From Eretmocerus hayati (lineage: Eukaryota > Arthropoda > Insecta > Hymenoptera > Aphelinidae): a stretch of DNA of 64,000 nucleotides. Location of the stretch: the NCBI GenBank assembly GCA_029851415.1, contig CM056742.1, forward strand, positions 158,105,121 through 158,169,120. Reading direction: 5' to 3'. Below are positions 47,988 through 60,261 of this stretch, in pieces; position 1 is the stretch's first letter, and each line of letters begins with the position of its first letter. The translations under genes were made by a program, and so were the position numbers. The notes under the pieces were generated by a model that saw only the letters and a program-made list of their open reading frames with translations, did no database searches and had not been told where the DNA came from.

Positions 47988-50351
47988 CGCCTTTGTATGC
48001 CTATTGTTGTATTCCGTTACTCCTAGTTTATACCATGGTTTTCATTTCGAAGTCTGACATAATTCAATGAGAAATTTCGACCAGAGAATACATATTTCTT
48101 AAACACCAATTTGACCAATTTTAGACATATCTATTTGATACTTGTCAGATAATTCCAGCATGAGTTTTTATCCATGAGTCTTACTCAGAATTTTCTCAGA
48201 ATATTATGTTCCCAATGGAACCAAAACAATTACAAAGTGAATATAACAATAATTAAGGGGTATTGTTGGACTTCCTCAAACCCATTATGATATAAGCTAG
48301 TAGAAACCAGGAAGGAGAGATGGATAAATGGATATATATAGATAGATAGGAAATGCAGCAGAGCACAACGAGCTCACGCCAGTCTTAGGTATATAGTGGT
48401 TAGCTGACTGGTAGAGAGTACTATAAATTACATAAATGAAGTAAGCCCCTCCTTTGGAAGCTCGTCTGCTCTTCTCGCTCGAACGGACATCTTAGCAAGT
48501 TTATAACTTGATCACACTACCATGTATAGCTCTGTAGAATTGGAGCTTTGGGCTAACGCAGCAATGTATTGCTGATGCATGGAAAGCTCGCCAGAAATTG
48601 AACATTCTGCAGCAGTATCTCTCGCCCATATTGTGCCTCATGAACTCCTCTGTCTTGTGGCTCTGTGGAACTCTGTAGTCATTATCTTCTGTGAATGTAC
48701 TTGAAAATTAGACGTTAATTCTCGTTGGATAAATAATCAATCCGGAGACGTTAATCAGTTTATAGATTTGTGACTTCATTCAGAGTTAATCGTGTGAATC
48801 AGGCTATTAGAAGTGATTCAAAGACTTTCTAATTCACATTTTAGATATCTACTCCGAATCCAATATCCCTTCTTGTTTCAATTATGATAAGATTCATTTA
48901 GGGATGAATTTAACACACTCATGAAATCCAATGATTAGGAATAACCCCAAAAGATGATTGACCTCATCTCCTGGATTATGAGAGAGTTATCTCTTAGTGA
49001 ACATTCTGAAATATACTTAACAATATTCTCTATGAGGAGTCCCTGAAAATATGGACAAAATCCTTCAAGAATATTTTAATTTACCGGGTCATGATGAACT
49101 CATTGTTAACGTCTGAGGAAATTATGAGTAATTCTGGACCCTCTATTTTAACATTTTCAGTCCACTCATTATTGAATCCGAGATCATCATGGAAGTTCCA
49201 GTTTGCTCCATCAGGCCCATTTCAGGTTGGCTAATGATGTCTTTTGCTTGTTGCTCGCCATTTCAAGGAGTGGTGAAAATTGTCTCATGAGCTATTTCTA
49301 CCAACCATTGACACGAATATAGTAAATTCTCACCATTTTCGAAGATTATTCAAGGCTTCTTCTTCGTGAACATGAATTCTTATGATTTCTCGTCCAAACT
49401 GAGTCTCGTGGCTCACTAAATAATCTCATCGCTGCCTCAACGAATGACATTTCAGTATTTGAGTGGGATTTCTTTGCTCTCCAGTGTAGCAGCCGGCAAA
49501 AGAAGGATTCAGGTCAACAATTTTGCCATACGCAGCAAATGTGGCTAAGAAACCACTCAGCATACATCTGCAGACGTACACAAGTGCATCCTTGTGAAAA
49601 ATTATATCTAGAACGCATTTCCATTCGAGAAAAATCTTGCACATTTCGTGCAAATTCTCATTTCTGCAAACAAAAGATACTTTCCACGTTATCATCAAGC
49701 CCCGCAACTCTGCCTACGCGAAATATATATTCGTGCGCGCGCGTGGCAGCTATATGAGCGTCGACTTCACATATGTATATTTAGTTAGCTTTTGACCGGT
49801 TCACTTGATTACGTTGAGCATAGTAGTGGCTTTGTACGTTTGGCGTGGACCTCAAGCGTCGTTTCAGTGCGACCGCACTAACTTGCTTCGGTTATCTCTG
49901 GCGCCATCGTACCCACGGATTCATAACTCCCACGAGTCAGATAACTCGGGAGGCCTGGTGAGCTTGAATTATGAATAAGGTTCTGAGCTTTGTTCCTTCC
50001 TGAAAGATGAAGGGAAAGAATCCACAGGAAGGGGGTGGATAAGATTGAAATCACATCAGTAGAGTAACGATAGGCCCTCAAAGAGCTCAAATTATTGATG
50101 ACACTGTATCGTTCTCAAAGATAAATTGGAATAAGACATCTTTGGAGGGGGAACTTAGTCTTTGGTTGAGTCAGTAGAGTGATTTAAAAATTGCCCCCAA
50201 ACGGGAAAATAGTATAGGATAATCATGCAATCTGAGATTAATCGCTTAAATACAGGAGAAAAAGGGGGGAACAGTAATCTCCGTCAGATGATCAAGAAAC
50301 AACTAGAGATTTGGCAGAAATACTTATCTCTGAATACATTTTTTGTTTCAG

Positions 50352-50434
50352 GTTTCGGCTTCGTCACGTTTCAGAGTGAAGACGTAGTCGACAAAGTCTG
50401 TGAAATCCACTTCCACGAAATCAATAACAAAATG
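50352..50434 (+). CDS. Rbp6: Rbp6 exon: C-terminal part of RRM2 with RNP1
   Basis: This 83-nt exon completes the Gly split from the previous exon and encodes GFGFVTF (RNP1, which stacks on RNA bases), then [21 protein letters not shown], the second helix and fourth strand region of RRM2. Acceptor TTTGTTTCAG and donor ATG|GTGAGT frame it and it ends in phase 0. It is separated from the next exon by an intron of only 1.2 kb, in contrast to the giant introns upstream. Identity to the Musashi/Rbp6 family is unmistakable. Confidence 0.96.
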
Positions 50435-51648
50435 GTGAGTAGAATTCCATTTTGTAGTGGCAATCTAGAAAACTAAACATTGTACAGCCTCGTCTGAGCA
50501 AAGAGCTCCGTTTCATCAAAATTATCAGGATTTGGGAAATTCATGATTCGAATGATTTTCAGCCTGATATGAAGAATGATCTCTAAAGCGCTCTCGAGTA
50601 CTCAAAATGGGAAAAAATATCGATCTTATCCAAGTATCATGAGCACCTCGTTCTCAACTAACTCTTGATCACGTTATGCTCATTCCCTTGAAGGCTTTGT
50701 GGCTGTTACGTGTGTTCAATCAGCTCAAGCGGATAGAGAGCTCTTAGAACTAAGTCGTGAATGCTAGGACTCGTCAGACAAAGGTATCAGAGGCTGTGAC
50801 AGGGAATTTGTGATTATTTGAGTCACGTTGTGAAATTTTGGATGCACGCAAAATGATCCCGAGCTCAACAAATTCTTGGAATCAAGTAGTACAAGCTGGG
50901 AGTGGTCAGACATGACCATCAAAACCTCTCGCGGACAAGCTCTGATTGTTTGTGTCGTGTTCGAGACCTTGGAGCCACACAAAATAATCCTAAGCTCCAC
51001 TACTTTAGTAACCAAGTAGTACAAACTAGAATTGGTCAGACACTCAGAGTAGTCCTAAGCTCAGTTTCAAAATTAAGTAGTATAAGTCAGAATTGGTCAG
51101 CCGAAACCATCAGAGGCCGCTGTCAGGACGTCCGTTCTTTCCAATCATACCACGCTGATGGTAGATTTGGATCTCAATGATTTGATCAGATGTGTCCCTC
51201 TACTGTTCAAACTCTTTAGACCTTACGGTGTTCTATTGATGGAAATTCACACTTCATAAACCACCTAATCTGACAACGGATGAATCCATTCCGAAATGAC
51301 AATTCCTCACTGACGAAACCCCAAATCATGGTCCATGAATCAGCTCTCAAATTGCACGTTACCAACTTGCTATCGCAATGAACATTCAAATTATTTTCAT
51401 AAATCAATTTTTCCACAGAGTGAAGGTTTCACTGATCCATGGATTAGAAATCTCTTAATTACAACTTAATCGATTTTCTGTTATTCCCTGCAGATTAAAA
51501 GATGAATGTATTATAACCACTAGATCACTCCGAGTTTAAAATTCTTACGATTCTCTGTTATAGAAATTTGTTAGTTACCAAAATAAGTTAAGGACGTATT
51601 GACTCGCCATTATCCACAAATCCAAATCCCCCTTTTTATCTGTTCTAG
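50435..51648 (+). other. Rbp6: Rbp6 intron, 1.2 kb
   Basis: It lies between GTGAGT and TTTTTATCTGTTCTAG. Its only recognisable content is a diverged tandem repeat at about 50765-51120. Confidence 0.92.
50765..51120. repeat. Diverged tandem repeat
   Basis: AAGTAGTACAAG-like blocks at 50884, 51014 and 51075 (spacings 130 and 61), each followed by an ATTGGTCAG-like stretch, mark one and a half or two units. CCTAAGCTC and ATCAGAGGC segments recur between them. Confidence 0.65.
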
Positions 51649-51733
51649 GTCGAATGCAAGAAAGCACAGCCAAAAGAAGTGATGCTGCCAGCGAATCTAG
51701 CGAAGACGCGAGCAGCAGGCCGAGGCGCTTACG
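51649..51733 (+). CDS. Rbp6: Rbp6 exon, short form ending at the internal donor
   Basis: Using the GTGAGT at 51734-51739, the exon would stop after GGCGCTTACG, i.e. 28 codons plus one base (phase 1). Joining to 60262 gives Gly-Ala-Tyr-Asp then FMWSLGALPD in frame, with the Asp codon formed across the junction. This form lacks the Ala-rich tail and continues to exons beyond the window. The coexistence of a strong donor and a long open frame makes this an alternative 5' splice site or composite terminal exon. Confidence 0.78.
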
Positions 51734-52272
51734 GTGAGTTGGTGATGGTCGCTCAGCCCCCCACCGCAGCCAGCAGCACCGCGACGATTCGCTACGCGCC
51801 ATACCCCCTCCCACCCAGTGCGGCGGCAGTAGCCGCAGCGGCCGCTGCCGCCTCGAACCCCCACCACCACCATCATCCACATGTAGCCAGCGCCGGCACA
51901 GCTGGCCCCGCGCATGCGCTCCTTGCCGCGCCAGGTCTTGGCCAACCGTCGCAGGCCTCGGCCGCGGTCGCAGCTGCCGCGGCAAGTTACCAGTATGCAG
52001 CGGCTGCTGCAGCTGCGGCAGCCGCAGCCAATCAGCATCAGGCCCCGGTATCGACTGCGCATGCGGTTTATGACGTAAAACGGGCCCTGGCTGCGGCTGC
52101 TGCGGCCAATGCCTACAGGCCTCATCCGGGACATGGGGCTGCCGCTGTCGCAGCTGCGGCCGCGGCATCTAGAGCGGCTAGTTTGAGTTATTCAATGAGC
52201 GATCTACTCGCGGCTCAGGGTCTCGACGTTGGTACGATGTACCATCCCCTCGGGCATGCTATAGGTCTATGA
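51649..52272 (+). CDS. Rbp6: Rbp6 terminal exon, Ala/His-rich isoform (long form)
   Basis: It starts in phase 0 with VECKKAQPKEVMLPANLAK, the conserved end of RRM2 and the linker after it, then TRAAGRGAYG. Beyond this the frame stays open for about 180 residues to TGA at 52270-52272. This tail has proline-rich, poly-alanine (longest run 11) and poly-histidine (five) stretches, short Gln/Tyr islands and a non-repetitive end, SLSYSMSDLLAAQGLDVGTM then YHPLGHAIGL. The ordered ending and the uninterrupted GC-rich frame argue for true coding rather than intron read-through. Low-complexity Ala/Pro tails are common in Musashi proteins, where the C-terminus recruits translation regulators. An antisense frame (51575-52168) is a shadow. 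Confidence 0.9.
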   Translation, partial: VECKKAQPKEVMLPANLAKTRAAGRGAYGELVMVAQPPTAASSTATIRYAPYPLPPSAAAVAAAAAAASNPHHHHHPHVASAGTAGPAHALLAAPGLGQPSQASAAVAAAAASYQYAAAAAAAAAAANQHQAPVSTAHAVYDVKRALAAAAAANAYRPHPGHGAAAVAAAAAASRAASLSYSMSDLLAAQGLDVGTMYHPLGHAIGL

Positions 52273-52540
52273 CCCACAACCATACTTACGCCATTGTCAA
52301 GGCCTCAGTGAGATGGTTCTGTCACTTGACACACATGGGCGCTCTGTTCTTCAAATCTCAACTTCATATATGTGTTGTCTTGTTTTGTTGCTGTAGGTCT
52401 ATGACTCACAACCACACGTGCGCTATTGTCAAGGCCTATTAGGAAGGTCATTCCATTAATTAATCTTTAGAGCCGAGACCGTTTCGTGGATGACACATAT
52501 GCGCACTTTGTTTTCCAAATTCAGATTCATATATGTGATG
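52261..52540 (+). repeat. Tandem duplication covering the stop codon and start of the 3' UTR
   Basis: TAGGTCTATGACCCACAACC (from 52262) recurs as TAGGTCTATGACTCACAACC (from 52394), each followed by GTCAAGGCCT. Later a GACACACATGGGCGC / GACACATATGCGC block with CATATATGTG follows in both. The spacing grows from 132 to about 161 bp through indels. The second copy still reads Val-Ala-Val-Gly-Leu-stop in one frame. Confidence 0.8.
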
Positions 52541-53015
52541 GCTTAAGATTTTTGTCCACCAATATTTTGGTTTTTCCAAATATTGCAAATTTTGATTGTA
52601 AGTCGAGGGAGCAGTCTGAAATGGTCGACTTATATCGTGCTCCAAACGTCCATATGTTATCTGGATTTGTTGCTGGGTATGTCAGTGCAGCATTCTTCTA
52701 CATATAGACTGATGATACGTAAGAAACTCTCGAGAATTTCTTGTCGAACATAAGCTTCACCAAAACCTTGTTGTCCCCACTTATGCATGAGCTATTTACT
52801 TCTCCCGATGGGGAGTTATTCAATAATTTGATAGATCCAGTCATTTTCATCCTGGGATAACTACGGAAGAGACCGCCACGGTCAAGTTGAAAACTACTTT
52901 GATTCGATATATTGTGTCTCTAGGGTGGTAATACTCATTTGACAACTTATTCAGAAGAAACTCGAAAGAAATGCATATTGATCGATTTTGTAAATAAATT
53001 AGTGGTCATTGGAAA
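52273..53015 (+). other. Rbp6: Probable 3' UTR of the Ala-rich Rbp6 isoform
   Basis: It follows the TGA at 52272. The first good poly(A) signal is AATAAA at 52993-52998, giving a 3' UTR of about 740 nt. More distal signals may be used; the end point is an estimate. Confidence 0.4.
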
Positions 53016-53597
53016 GCACCAGAAAAAATATATTCAGATATATTAGCTATTGGAAGTCGCTTCCATCAAAAGATTCCCTCCATTTCAAATTTATCTGCAA
53101 GACTGATAGATCACTTGTCTTTTAATTTCGAATCTCGATGGTCTCATAACGGCTCTTGAAGATTTTCAGGGGACATTAAAATGAACAATACATCAAGTTA
53201 TTGAAATGAAAGCCTTACACTAAGTGACATGATATGAATGTTCTAAAAATCTTCAAATTGTGGACGATGTACTTCCAGAAAAAAGATAGCAATATCAATG
53301 AGTTCACTTATCATCAGTCTAGTCGGATAATTTATCTACTCAATTTCTACGATCCAGATGAAATCCTTTACCATTGGCTTCTGCTTGTTGAGAGATCATT
53401 AGTCAGTCATCTTGGAACATTTTTAAGAAAATATCAAATATATCCACTTCATAACATATCTATTCACATATTATATAACCCAATCTGAGAGGTACAGAGC
53501 ATATAATCTCAGAAAAGTATTAGTAATAAAGTACAAAATAGCTTATGCTTGAGGACAATTAGAACTAAAGCATCCATTCTGTTCAATATCAAAGATA

Positions 53598-53761
53598 CAC
53601 TCCCCAACAAGGTGAACTGCACTAGGGTGACGGTCAGCGGTAATTCGAGATCTTTTGTCTCTCTTGCACCTAACGGGTCATCCCACGGGTGCGAGTGAGA
53701 CGGTAGATCTCGAACGGTCACTGACCGTCACAGACAGTGCAGTTCACCTTGTTGGGGGGTG
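53598..53761. mobile_element. MITE with long terminal inverted repeats and TA duplication
   Basis: The left end CACTCCCCAACAAGGTGAAC is mirrored at the right (GTTCACCTTGTTGGGGGGTG). TA flanks both sides (53596-53597, 53762-53763). Complementarity continues inward (GACGGTCAG, TTCGAGATCT), so the 164-bp element is nearly one hairpin. It is a Tc1/mariner-type derivative by target site, and shares GGGTGCGAGTGAGAC with 37085-37221. Confidence 0.8.
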
Positions 53762-53989
53762 TATATTGGGCCTGTTCACACTCAAAGGATTCAATTTCCC
53801 ACGGAAATTAAGCAGAAATTGATCTTAGAGGATCTGATGAGCGGAAGAATGAGACAGCAGAACTTATCAAGACCTGATAATGTTGATTTAGTTCATAATC
53901 AGTGAAGGTTATCATTCATCAATGAAGATTAGGATGCGGGATAGTATTAGTGTTTTGGAGGAACCCATAAGATCATGTAGACACGTATG

Positions 53990-54560
53990 GTTCCAATCTA
54001 AATATCATATGAATGGGTGTCATCAGTGTATTTTGGCCAAGTCGTGTGCACGACCCCTGCGGATCTGTCCGCCAACTTTTTATACAGAAGTTAGTACCAA
54101 ACAGAGGATTTCCCCAGAGTTACAGCCCAAGGAAATTTTTTGACAAATGAATAAAAATGTTGAAAAATATTACATTCCACTACAAGAGTGTGAAAACTCC
54201 TTTTCGAGTCCAAATGATGGGTTTCCGGACCGAGCCGTAGGCGAGATTCGTCGGAATGCCATCCATTTCAGAATAATCGAGGAATCTAGAGACAGTGTTT
54301 TCATACTATCGTCTAGCAGAGATTAATCTGGCTAATTTTCGGAATAACGCTAAAGCGAGCTTTTTTCCGTACTTGTAAAAATTCTGGTGGGCGTGACGAA
54401 ATTTTCCTTGGCCTGCAAATCTGGGAGAGTGTTATTCTTGGTGCCCACTTCCATATCAAAAACTAGCGAGAATGACCGCGGCGTCGGTGCGCACAATTTG
54501 GCCGAAATATACCTATCTGACTCAAATATATTCACATTCATTTTCTGACACAACATACAA
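53990..54560. mobile_element. Diverged inverted repeat (old fold-back element)
   Basis: The plus strand near 54030-54140 (TTTTGGCCAA, GTGTGCACGACCCC, AGCCCAAGGAAATTTTT) matches the minus strand near 54400-54510 (TTTCGGCCAA, GTGCGCACCGACGCC, AGGCCAAGGAAAATTT). Arms are about 150-180 bp and perhaps 70 percent alike. Boundaries are approximate. Confidence 0.55.
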
Positions 54561-55872
54561 CTTTTAGGAATTTCCAATCTATATAATAGTGTCGAAAACA
54601 AATTTGCCGATCAGTCCAGTCAGTATTACGAATACATTGCAGAGTTAAGCCTATATTTGCAATTTCGCAATGAGTTATAGAAGAAAAATTCATCAAGAGC
54701 GATTCTTAACACATCTTGTTCTAGATGAAATATGTGGCATGCCAAATTCACAATTCATTAGTATTCACTACAGTATTAATCTCAGTAGTTAGTCAAGGTC
54801 AAGCTCTGGAAAAGAACGTTACATGCTCAATATCACGATGAATTTAATAACCCTATATGAATGGAAATTTAGTTACAATTGAGTTATTCCTTGAATTCTG
54901 CTTATACTATTAAAAAATATATCTGCAGATGAAAGACTGATCATAGGATTTATTGATAAAATTGATTAATGGGATGTCGATAATTCAAACTCGTAGGATT
55001 GAGTGAAAAGGTTGATACCTGCGGGTAGCAAATCTTGAGAGATGTCTTGCTTAACATGATCACTATATCAGACACGAATATGCAAACCAAATCCAAGAGT
55101 CTGATGAGCTGAGTTTTGTTCCATTGAATGCGCCACGAGGAGTATGCAATGATTTTATTCATTTGGAAAAAGACAGCCTATGATCCCGAGGGGTTGATTT
55201 GGACAAAACTAGTCGCATTAGGGGAGCGCGTGCGCTGGGTAGAATCAAGATTAAAATCGGTTGAGATTTTCTTTTCTATCCAAGATATGCCCTGATATTG
55301 ATCAACCAGTAAAAAATGGCATTGGGTGGGGGCGGGTCGATTAGTTAGCCATCAAGATGGGAAAGTATATGTAATGTAAATCTATCACTGTCGGAAAGAC
55401 TTGGGCCAGTATCTATTGTTTCCCCCAATATCATGAAATTTCATAATTTTAAAGAGAAATTGCGCTAAGATAAGCTCACAAGAAAGCCAGTATTATTATG
55501 GTACGATTACAATAACGAATTATAAGAGTATATGAAGTAACTGAAATACACCTATGTACAACAAATAAAATTTGGATACGTAAATGTATATAAGTATTGG
55601 ATTCCATGTAAAATGGATTCTCTAGTGCGAGCTCATTATTAATGCCAGTCTCACTTCGATGTATGCGATTATATAGCTTAAGATATCAATTGCTTCACTC
55701 ATAGCTGATCTCGAATTTTGGATAGGACGATTAAACGGTTCAAGGTCTCGGGGAAAATATTGAGGTACACTCATCCGAACATCTCTAATTGGAGTTTCAT
55801 TAACCTCCTTTGTCAGACGATAACATGTAGAAATTGAGTCTCTGAAACATGATCAAGCGAAAAGGTCTATAA

Positions 55873-56678
55873 TGATACCTTCTACGAAGAGTAACACATC
55901 ATCTCTCAAGGTAGATGAAGATTAGCGTTTTTTCCTTAACGACACGAAGATCAACACTTACCTCCTAATGACAAGGAAACTAACACTTACTACTCAATGG
56001 CACGAAAACTCATCACTAACACGGGATAGTTGGTCTTTGTCCCTTGATGAAGATAGTGTGCGAATGTGTTACCCATGTAGGACATAAAATTTCACGAACA
56101 TATATGAAATCGGTTTGGAAATTGGTCATTTTTGTTCCGGAAAGTCGTGATACATCAATTTACAGCTGCTGTAACATCTATACTTTACGGTGATGATCAA
56201 ACATTACTCAGATGAATCTTTTCCGGGGTCATATTTCGGTTTTGAACATTTGAAGCACCGATGATGAAGAAAATCGACATCAAATATCATTCTTTGTCAA
56301 AAATGTTACTTTTTTGAAACTCAAGACCGACTCCAGGGAAGTTTATTCGTGGGTAGTGCATGATCAGTATCATGGTGTATTGATATTAGAACAGATTTGA
56401 TACATCACAACTTTCCGAAATGGAAAGAATTGTTTGAAGCAGTTTCATGGATGATCATGTATGACAATGGAGTCCTTGAATTTCATGTTCATATGATCGT
56501 ATGTGTTACATGAGTAATCTTCGTGACACTGATGATCATGTGTTACTTTTTGTGCCGTTAAGCAGTAAGTGTTAGTCTCGGTATCGTTAAGAAGCAAATG
56601 CTAATTCTCGACCCTGTAACGAAAAGTGTTAGTCTTCATTGTTGTAAACGGATGTGTTACTCTTCGTAAGAGGCATCA
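55873..56678. mobile_element. Fold-back element with ~30-bp iterons
   Basis: Ends TGATACCTTCTACGAAGAG and the inverse GTAAGAGGCATCA bound an 806-bp unit. The left arm carries three to four direct ~30-bp repeats of the type AACACTTACxxxxxAATGxCACGAA; the right arm carries about five of the same in opposite orientation (CACGAAGATT-type read as AGTGTTAGTCTTxxTTG). No open frame is seen in the middle. The iteron-bearing arms recall Foldback-like elements. Confidence 0.7.
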
Positions 56679-56781
56679 ATATGATGATGGCCCGGAGAAT
56701 CTTCAAAATTATCCTCCAGACTCTTTCCCCTTCGAATAAATCTATACTCTACCCATTACATACCACTATGTTAGAGCTAGA

Positions 56782-56809
56782 AGTCTCAGATGAGTACTCG
56801 TCTGAGACT
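56782..56809. repeat. 28-bp near-perfect palindrome
   Basis: AGTCTCAGATGAGTACTC followed by GTCTGAGACT is self-complementary except for one central base pair. Confidence 0.6.
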
Positions 56810-59800
56810 CTTTAATTACAGTCTCTGAGTGCCAATTATAGGAATTTTATTGTAATACATCATCAGCAGATCTAGAAGATCTAGAATTCATATAGCTAGA
56901 AAAGAATATAAGTTGTTGTATTGAGATTACTATGTTCCTATCTATAATTGAAATTTCTAGACAGTAAAAAATAGTTATTGCGAGGAGACTTGTTTCATAT
57001 ACTACAAATAACATCCCTTTAGTTATAGAATGATTTAGGTATTATTCAACTGGAAGAATCGAACGTTATTAACAGATTTAGTCATTATAACGAAGAGAAA
57101 TCTAATCATGATTCAATAACGCTCAAATATTACTCTAATTTATCTTCCTATTGTACGACTAGGATCATCTGAGTGGCTGCTTATAAAAGTAAAATATTAA
57201 GTAGAAGTAACTGACTGAAAAATTGAAGAATCGCGTTCCACATTGAAGTCCATTCGGAATCTACAAGTTGGGCAAAAATTGGATTATTTGCGGACTGAAT
57301 TATTATCATTCAATGCTTGCAAAGAATTTTCACGAGAGCCACGTGGATCAACACGTACATGTCTGTCAAAACCTATTCACCTCAGTATATCCATGGTCTT
57401 TTCATGGCATCCTTTCCTCGAATAGAGCTTTGATTCAACCTCACAAGAGGACACGAAGGACATATAAAAGCTTGCTGTAACATGTGCATCATTAAAGATA
57501 ATCCTCGCACATAATTTTCTATACAATCTGCTCAAATTTTTTGGAATCCCATACAAAGTATTCACAAATTTCGATAAGAATACTACTTTTACCTATGAAA
57601 GTCAACCACTCTAGTGATTTTCACTGTACTTAATAAATATCAACCACATAGAGATATATCTTGGTATTAATGCGTAAAAGTGTGATCTAGAAAAGTTCGT
57701 ACATTGACCAAAAGACGGAACATTGTCATTTTCGTAAGTAGAACATGAATATCAGATTAATATTTGTTTAATCCTGTATCGCTTCTCAATTACCAATGCG
57801 AGAAGTTAGCTCAAATGCTCAATCATCACCCGTGAAACAAATCAGATCTAGAATAGAGAATAATACGCGTGCCCGTTTTTTTTTTTCGAAATTGATGGCT
57901 CACCACAAGATTTGGGCGGAAAAAAAGGAACAAATACAAGAAACAGTCGAGATTCTCATTTCTCCTGTGGAACATTCCGTTTTTTCTCTATAGTAAATGC
58001 CCATATATTACATACTTTGACAATGCAATCGGTTTTGATCTCAATGATTCTAAGAATCCATAGTGGGATGAGATTACGGATGAGAAGCAACAAAAACTTG
58101 ATTATAATACTTTATCAGAGACGCCAGACTTCAGTTGTCAAATTCAACTCAAATTCTAATTCTTATATGTTCTCGAGAAAATTTCCTTGGAAAAATCACA
58201 GTTCGGTTTTGTTTGTGTACATTCATAGATTTCATCAACTCCAAAGACGACTATGACTGGAAGGTTATTCAGCACTTTCAATGCAAAAATCCTGGGTGCA
58301 CGCTATCTTTTTCCCTACCATTCAGCACGTACATAGCAATTTGCGTATTCAATCCAGAGGGTATCGGTATACATTGAAAGTTTTTCCGATTGAAACTCGG
58401 AGTAAAGGAACCATTTCAATGAATCTGGCTAGATTACACTCGGCCGTTGCATATGCACATAACACTTTTCTACTTCGCATAAACACGTACGGGCACGCGC
58501 ATTTTTCTAACGGTAGAAGGCTATATAGCAAGTGTGAGAGGTATAGACCATTATACAAGCACGGAAAAACTATGTAAATCTAGAAGATTTTCTCTGTTTA
58601 CCCATTTCACGGAGATCTTAAGTTTCAAAAACTTAGGAAAAGCAAGTAATGGTTCCCTTTTTGATGACTTTGGAGAATAAGAAGAGTTCTGTCCACAGCT
58701 ACCTCGCAAACAGAAGTTCTGAATTTCTGACTGAACAACTCAAGGTTTCTTATTAATTTCTATCTTATTCAACTTCCCTCTCGCTCATGGAACTAATCTA
58801 ATTACTCCCAGTGAGAAGGGACATATAATTTGAGATCGAATCTGTGATATTCCGGGAGACAAAATGAATTGGTAAAGAATCTTAATCCCTAATACGAAAT
58901 TCTAACGATTGTCACTGTGCATCTAATTTGCAAGAGACAAAAATCTGATTGGATAAAATTTTCGACCATTCGTCTATTTTTCAAGCATCATCTATTCACT
59001 CATACAGTCAGACAAGTCATATTCGAAAAATGGATTAGCATATTGGGCTGAAGGATTTCAAAATATGGTTTAAATAGAAGCGTGACCACTTGAGGAGGAT
59101 TCATCGTTCGGAATATCATTCATGACCTATCGATTACTCTAATATTCACTAAACATATCAATACGAAATGGGAAAAGACAAAAAGTGAACTGCTGTTTTG
59201 AACTTGATGTAATCAAAAATCATCCCTTAGAGATATTAGGTACGGAATCACTAATACTACTCATATATCTATCAGTGTATCTAATTAATCCATAGAAAAT
59301 TGAAATGCTCATTACATAACGTAAATTTTGAGTGCGTACACCGTGCAAATGGTGTTCGAATACTCTAGAATAGTTAATGAGCTAGTAGAGTAGATTGTGA
59401 TCGGTGTCTACTTATATCGATATTGTTTCGTCAAATTGAAAACGAATAATGTACGTGTCGTAGTGAGGTTGGTGTGTTTCTAATGTGGGCAATCCCATTG
59501 GAATGTTTGCTTTGGTCATTGAAAAATGAAGATGAGCTACAACTGAATATTTCCATACTCCAATAAGCGTTACGAATTGTTGTGAGAATTCAAGAGTTAT
59601 ACATTAGAAATTCCGCCAACCATAGTCAAATTATCATAAGCTATCTTAGACAACATAGAAAATCTGACCGGTATTAACACAATCGACTAATGTACTCATA
59701 AGGCTACAATAACCATAGAAAATATAGGAAGGTTTCTTTTGTCGTAGACTATAATATCTCCAATGTCAGCAACGCGTAGTTCCTTAGATACCTATTTTGA

Positions 59801-60261
59801 GAAAAATTTAGATGATAGGTTAGTCAAGCGGTATAGTCAAAATCTTAGTTGTGTGGTCTTTGAATTAGTAACGAATTATGAAATTTCATGAATGCTGTCT
59901 CTTCCTCCTACTTTATTACTTATCTATTGAAACTAGTGACTGTATTTATTTTCATTTATTTTGATTCTCCAAAAATATCACTTGATTCTAACCTAGACGC
60001 TTCAATAACTCACTCATGATTTTGAAATATGTTTTCGATTCATATTGAAGAGATTTTCTAAGTTAAATGTCGGAAGATTCGCACTAGTGAGTCTTGTATC
60101 CCACGTTCGATTCACGAATTCTCTTGATAGAGACATTGAAAAATTTTTTGAATTTTCAAATTCCTCATGATATTATTGAATTCCGCTCCATCCAATTTTC
60201 TCCAATATGGAATTCTTCCCTAATGTGGTCGAATAATCATTTTCGTCTTTTCTCTTCGCAG

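Larger units (their letters stand above)
22480..50351 (+). other. Rbp6: Rbp6 intron, 27.9 kb
   Basis: The intron runs from GTAAGA to TTTTTTGTTTCAG. Main contents: a GATGAATA minisatellite (24.0 kb), a fold-back element (24.4-25.3 kb), solo LTR 1 (31.4-32.9 kb), a decamer satellite (33.5-34.0 kb), a TTCG microsatellite (35.1 kb), two related TA-flanked MITEs (37.1 and, of another family, 37.7 kb), a perfect 25-bp hairpin (43.5 kb), solo LTR 2 (43.9-45.4 kb), a hammerhead-like motif (45.5 kb) and a SINE (47.8 kb). In 22600-24000, 25300-31400, 35400-37080, 37900-43490, 45600-47790 and 48000-50350 I see no gene, only short unrecognised frames. Confidence 0.9.
51734..60261 (+). other. Rbp6: Alternative Rbp6 intron, 8.5 kb
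   Basis: Used only in the short form; its first 539 bases are coding in the long form. It also contains the long isoform's 3' UTR, a duplicated segment (52261-52540), a TA-flanked MITE (53.6 kb), a diverged inverted repeat (54.0-54.6 kb), an iteron-bearing fold-back element (55.9-56.7 kb) and a 28-bp palindrome (56.8 kb). Nothing is recognised in 54650-55870 or 56850-60260. Confidence 0.78.

Noticed and set aside
51575..52168. 197-codon minus-strand frame opposite the Ala-rich exon
   Set aside because: It is the antisense shadow of a GC-rich, Ala-codon-rich exon; its reading is fully explained by the plus-strand frame.
60070..60115. tRNA-like CACGTTCGATTCACG stretch upstream of the microexon
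   Set aside because: A B-box-like element is present, but no A-box at proper spacing and no acceptor stem could be found.
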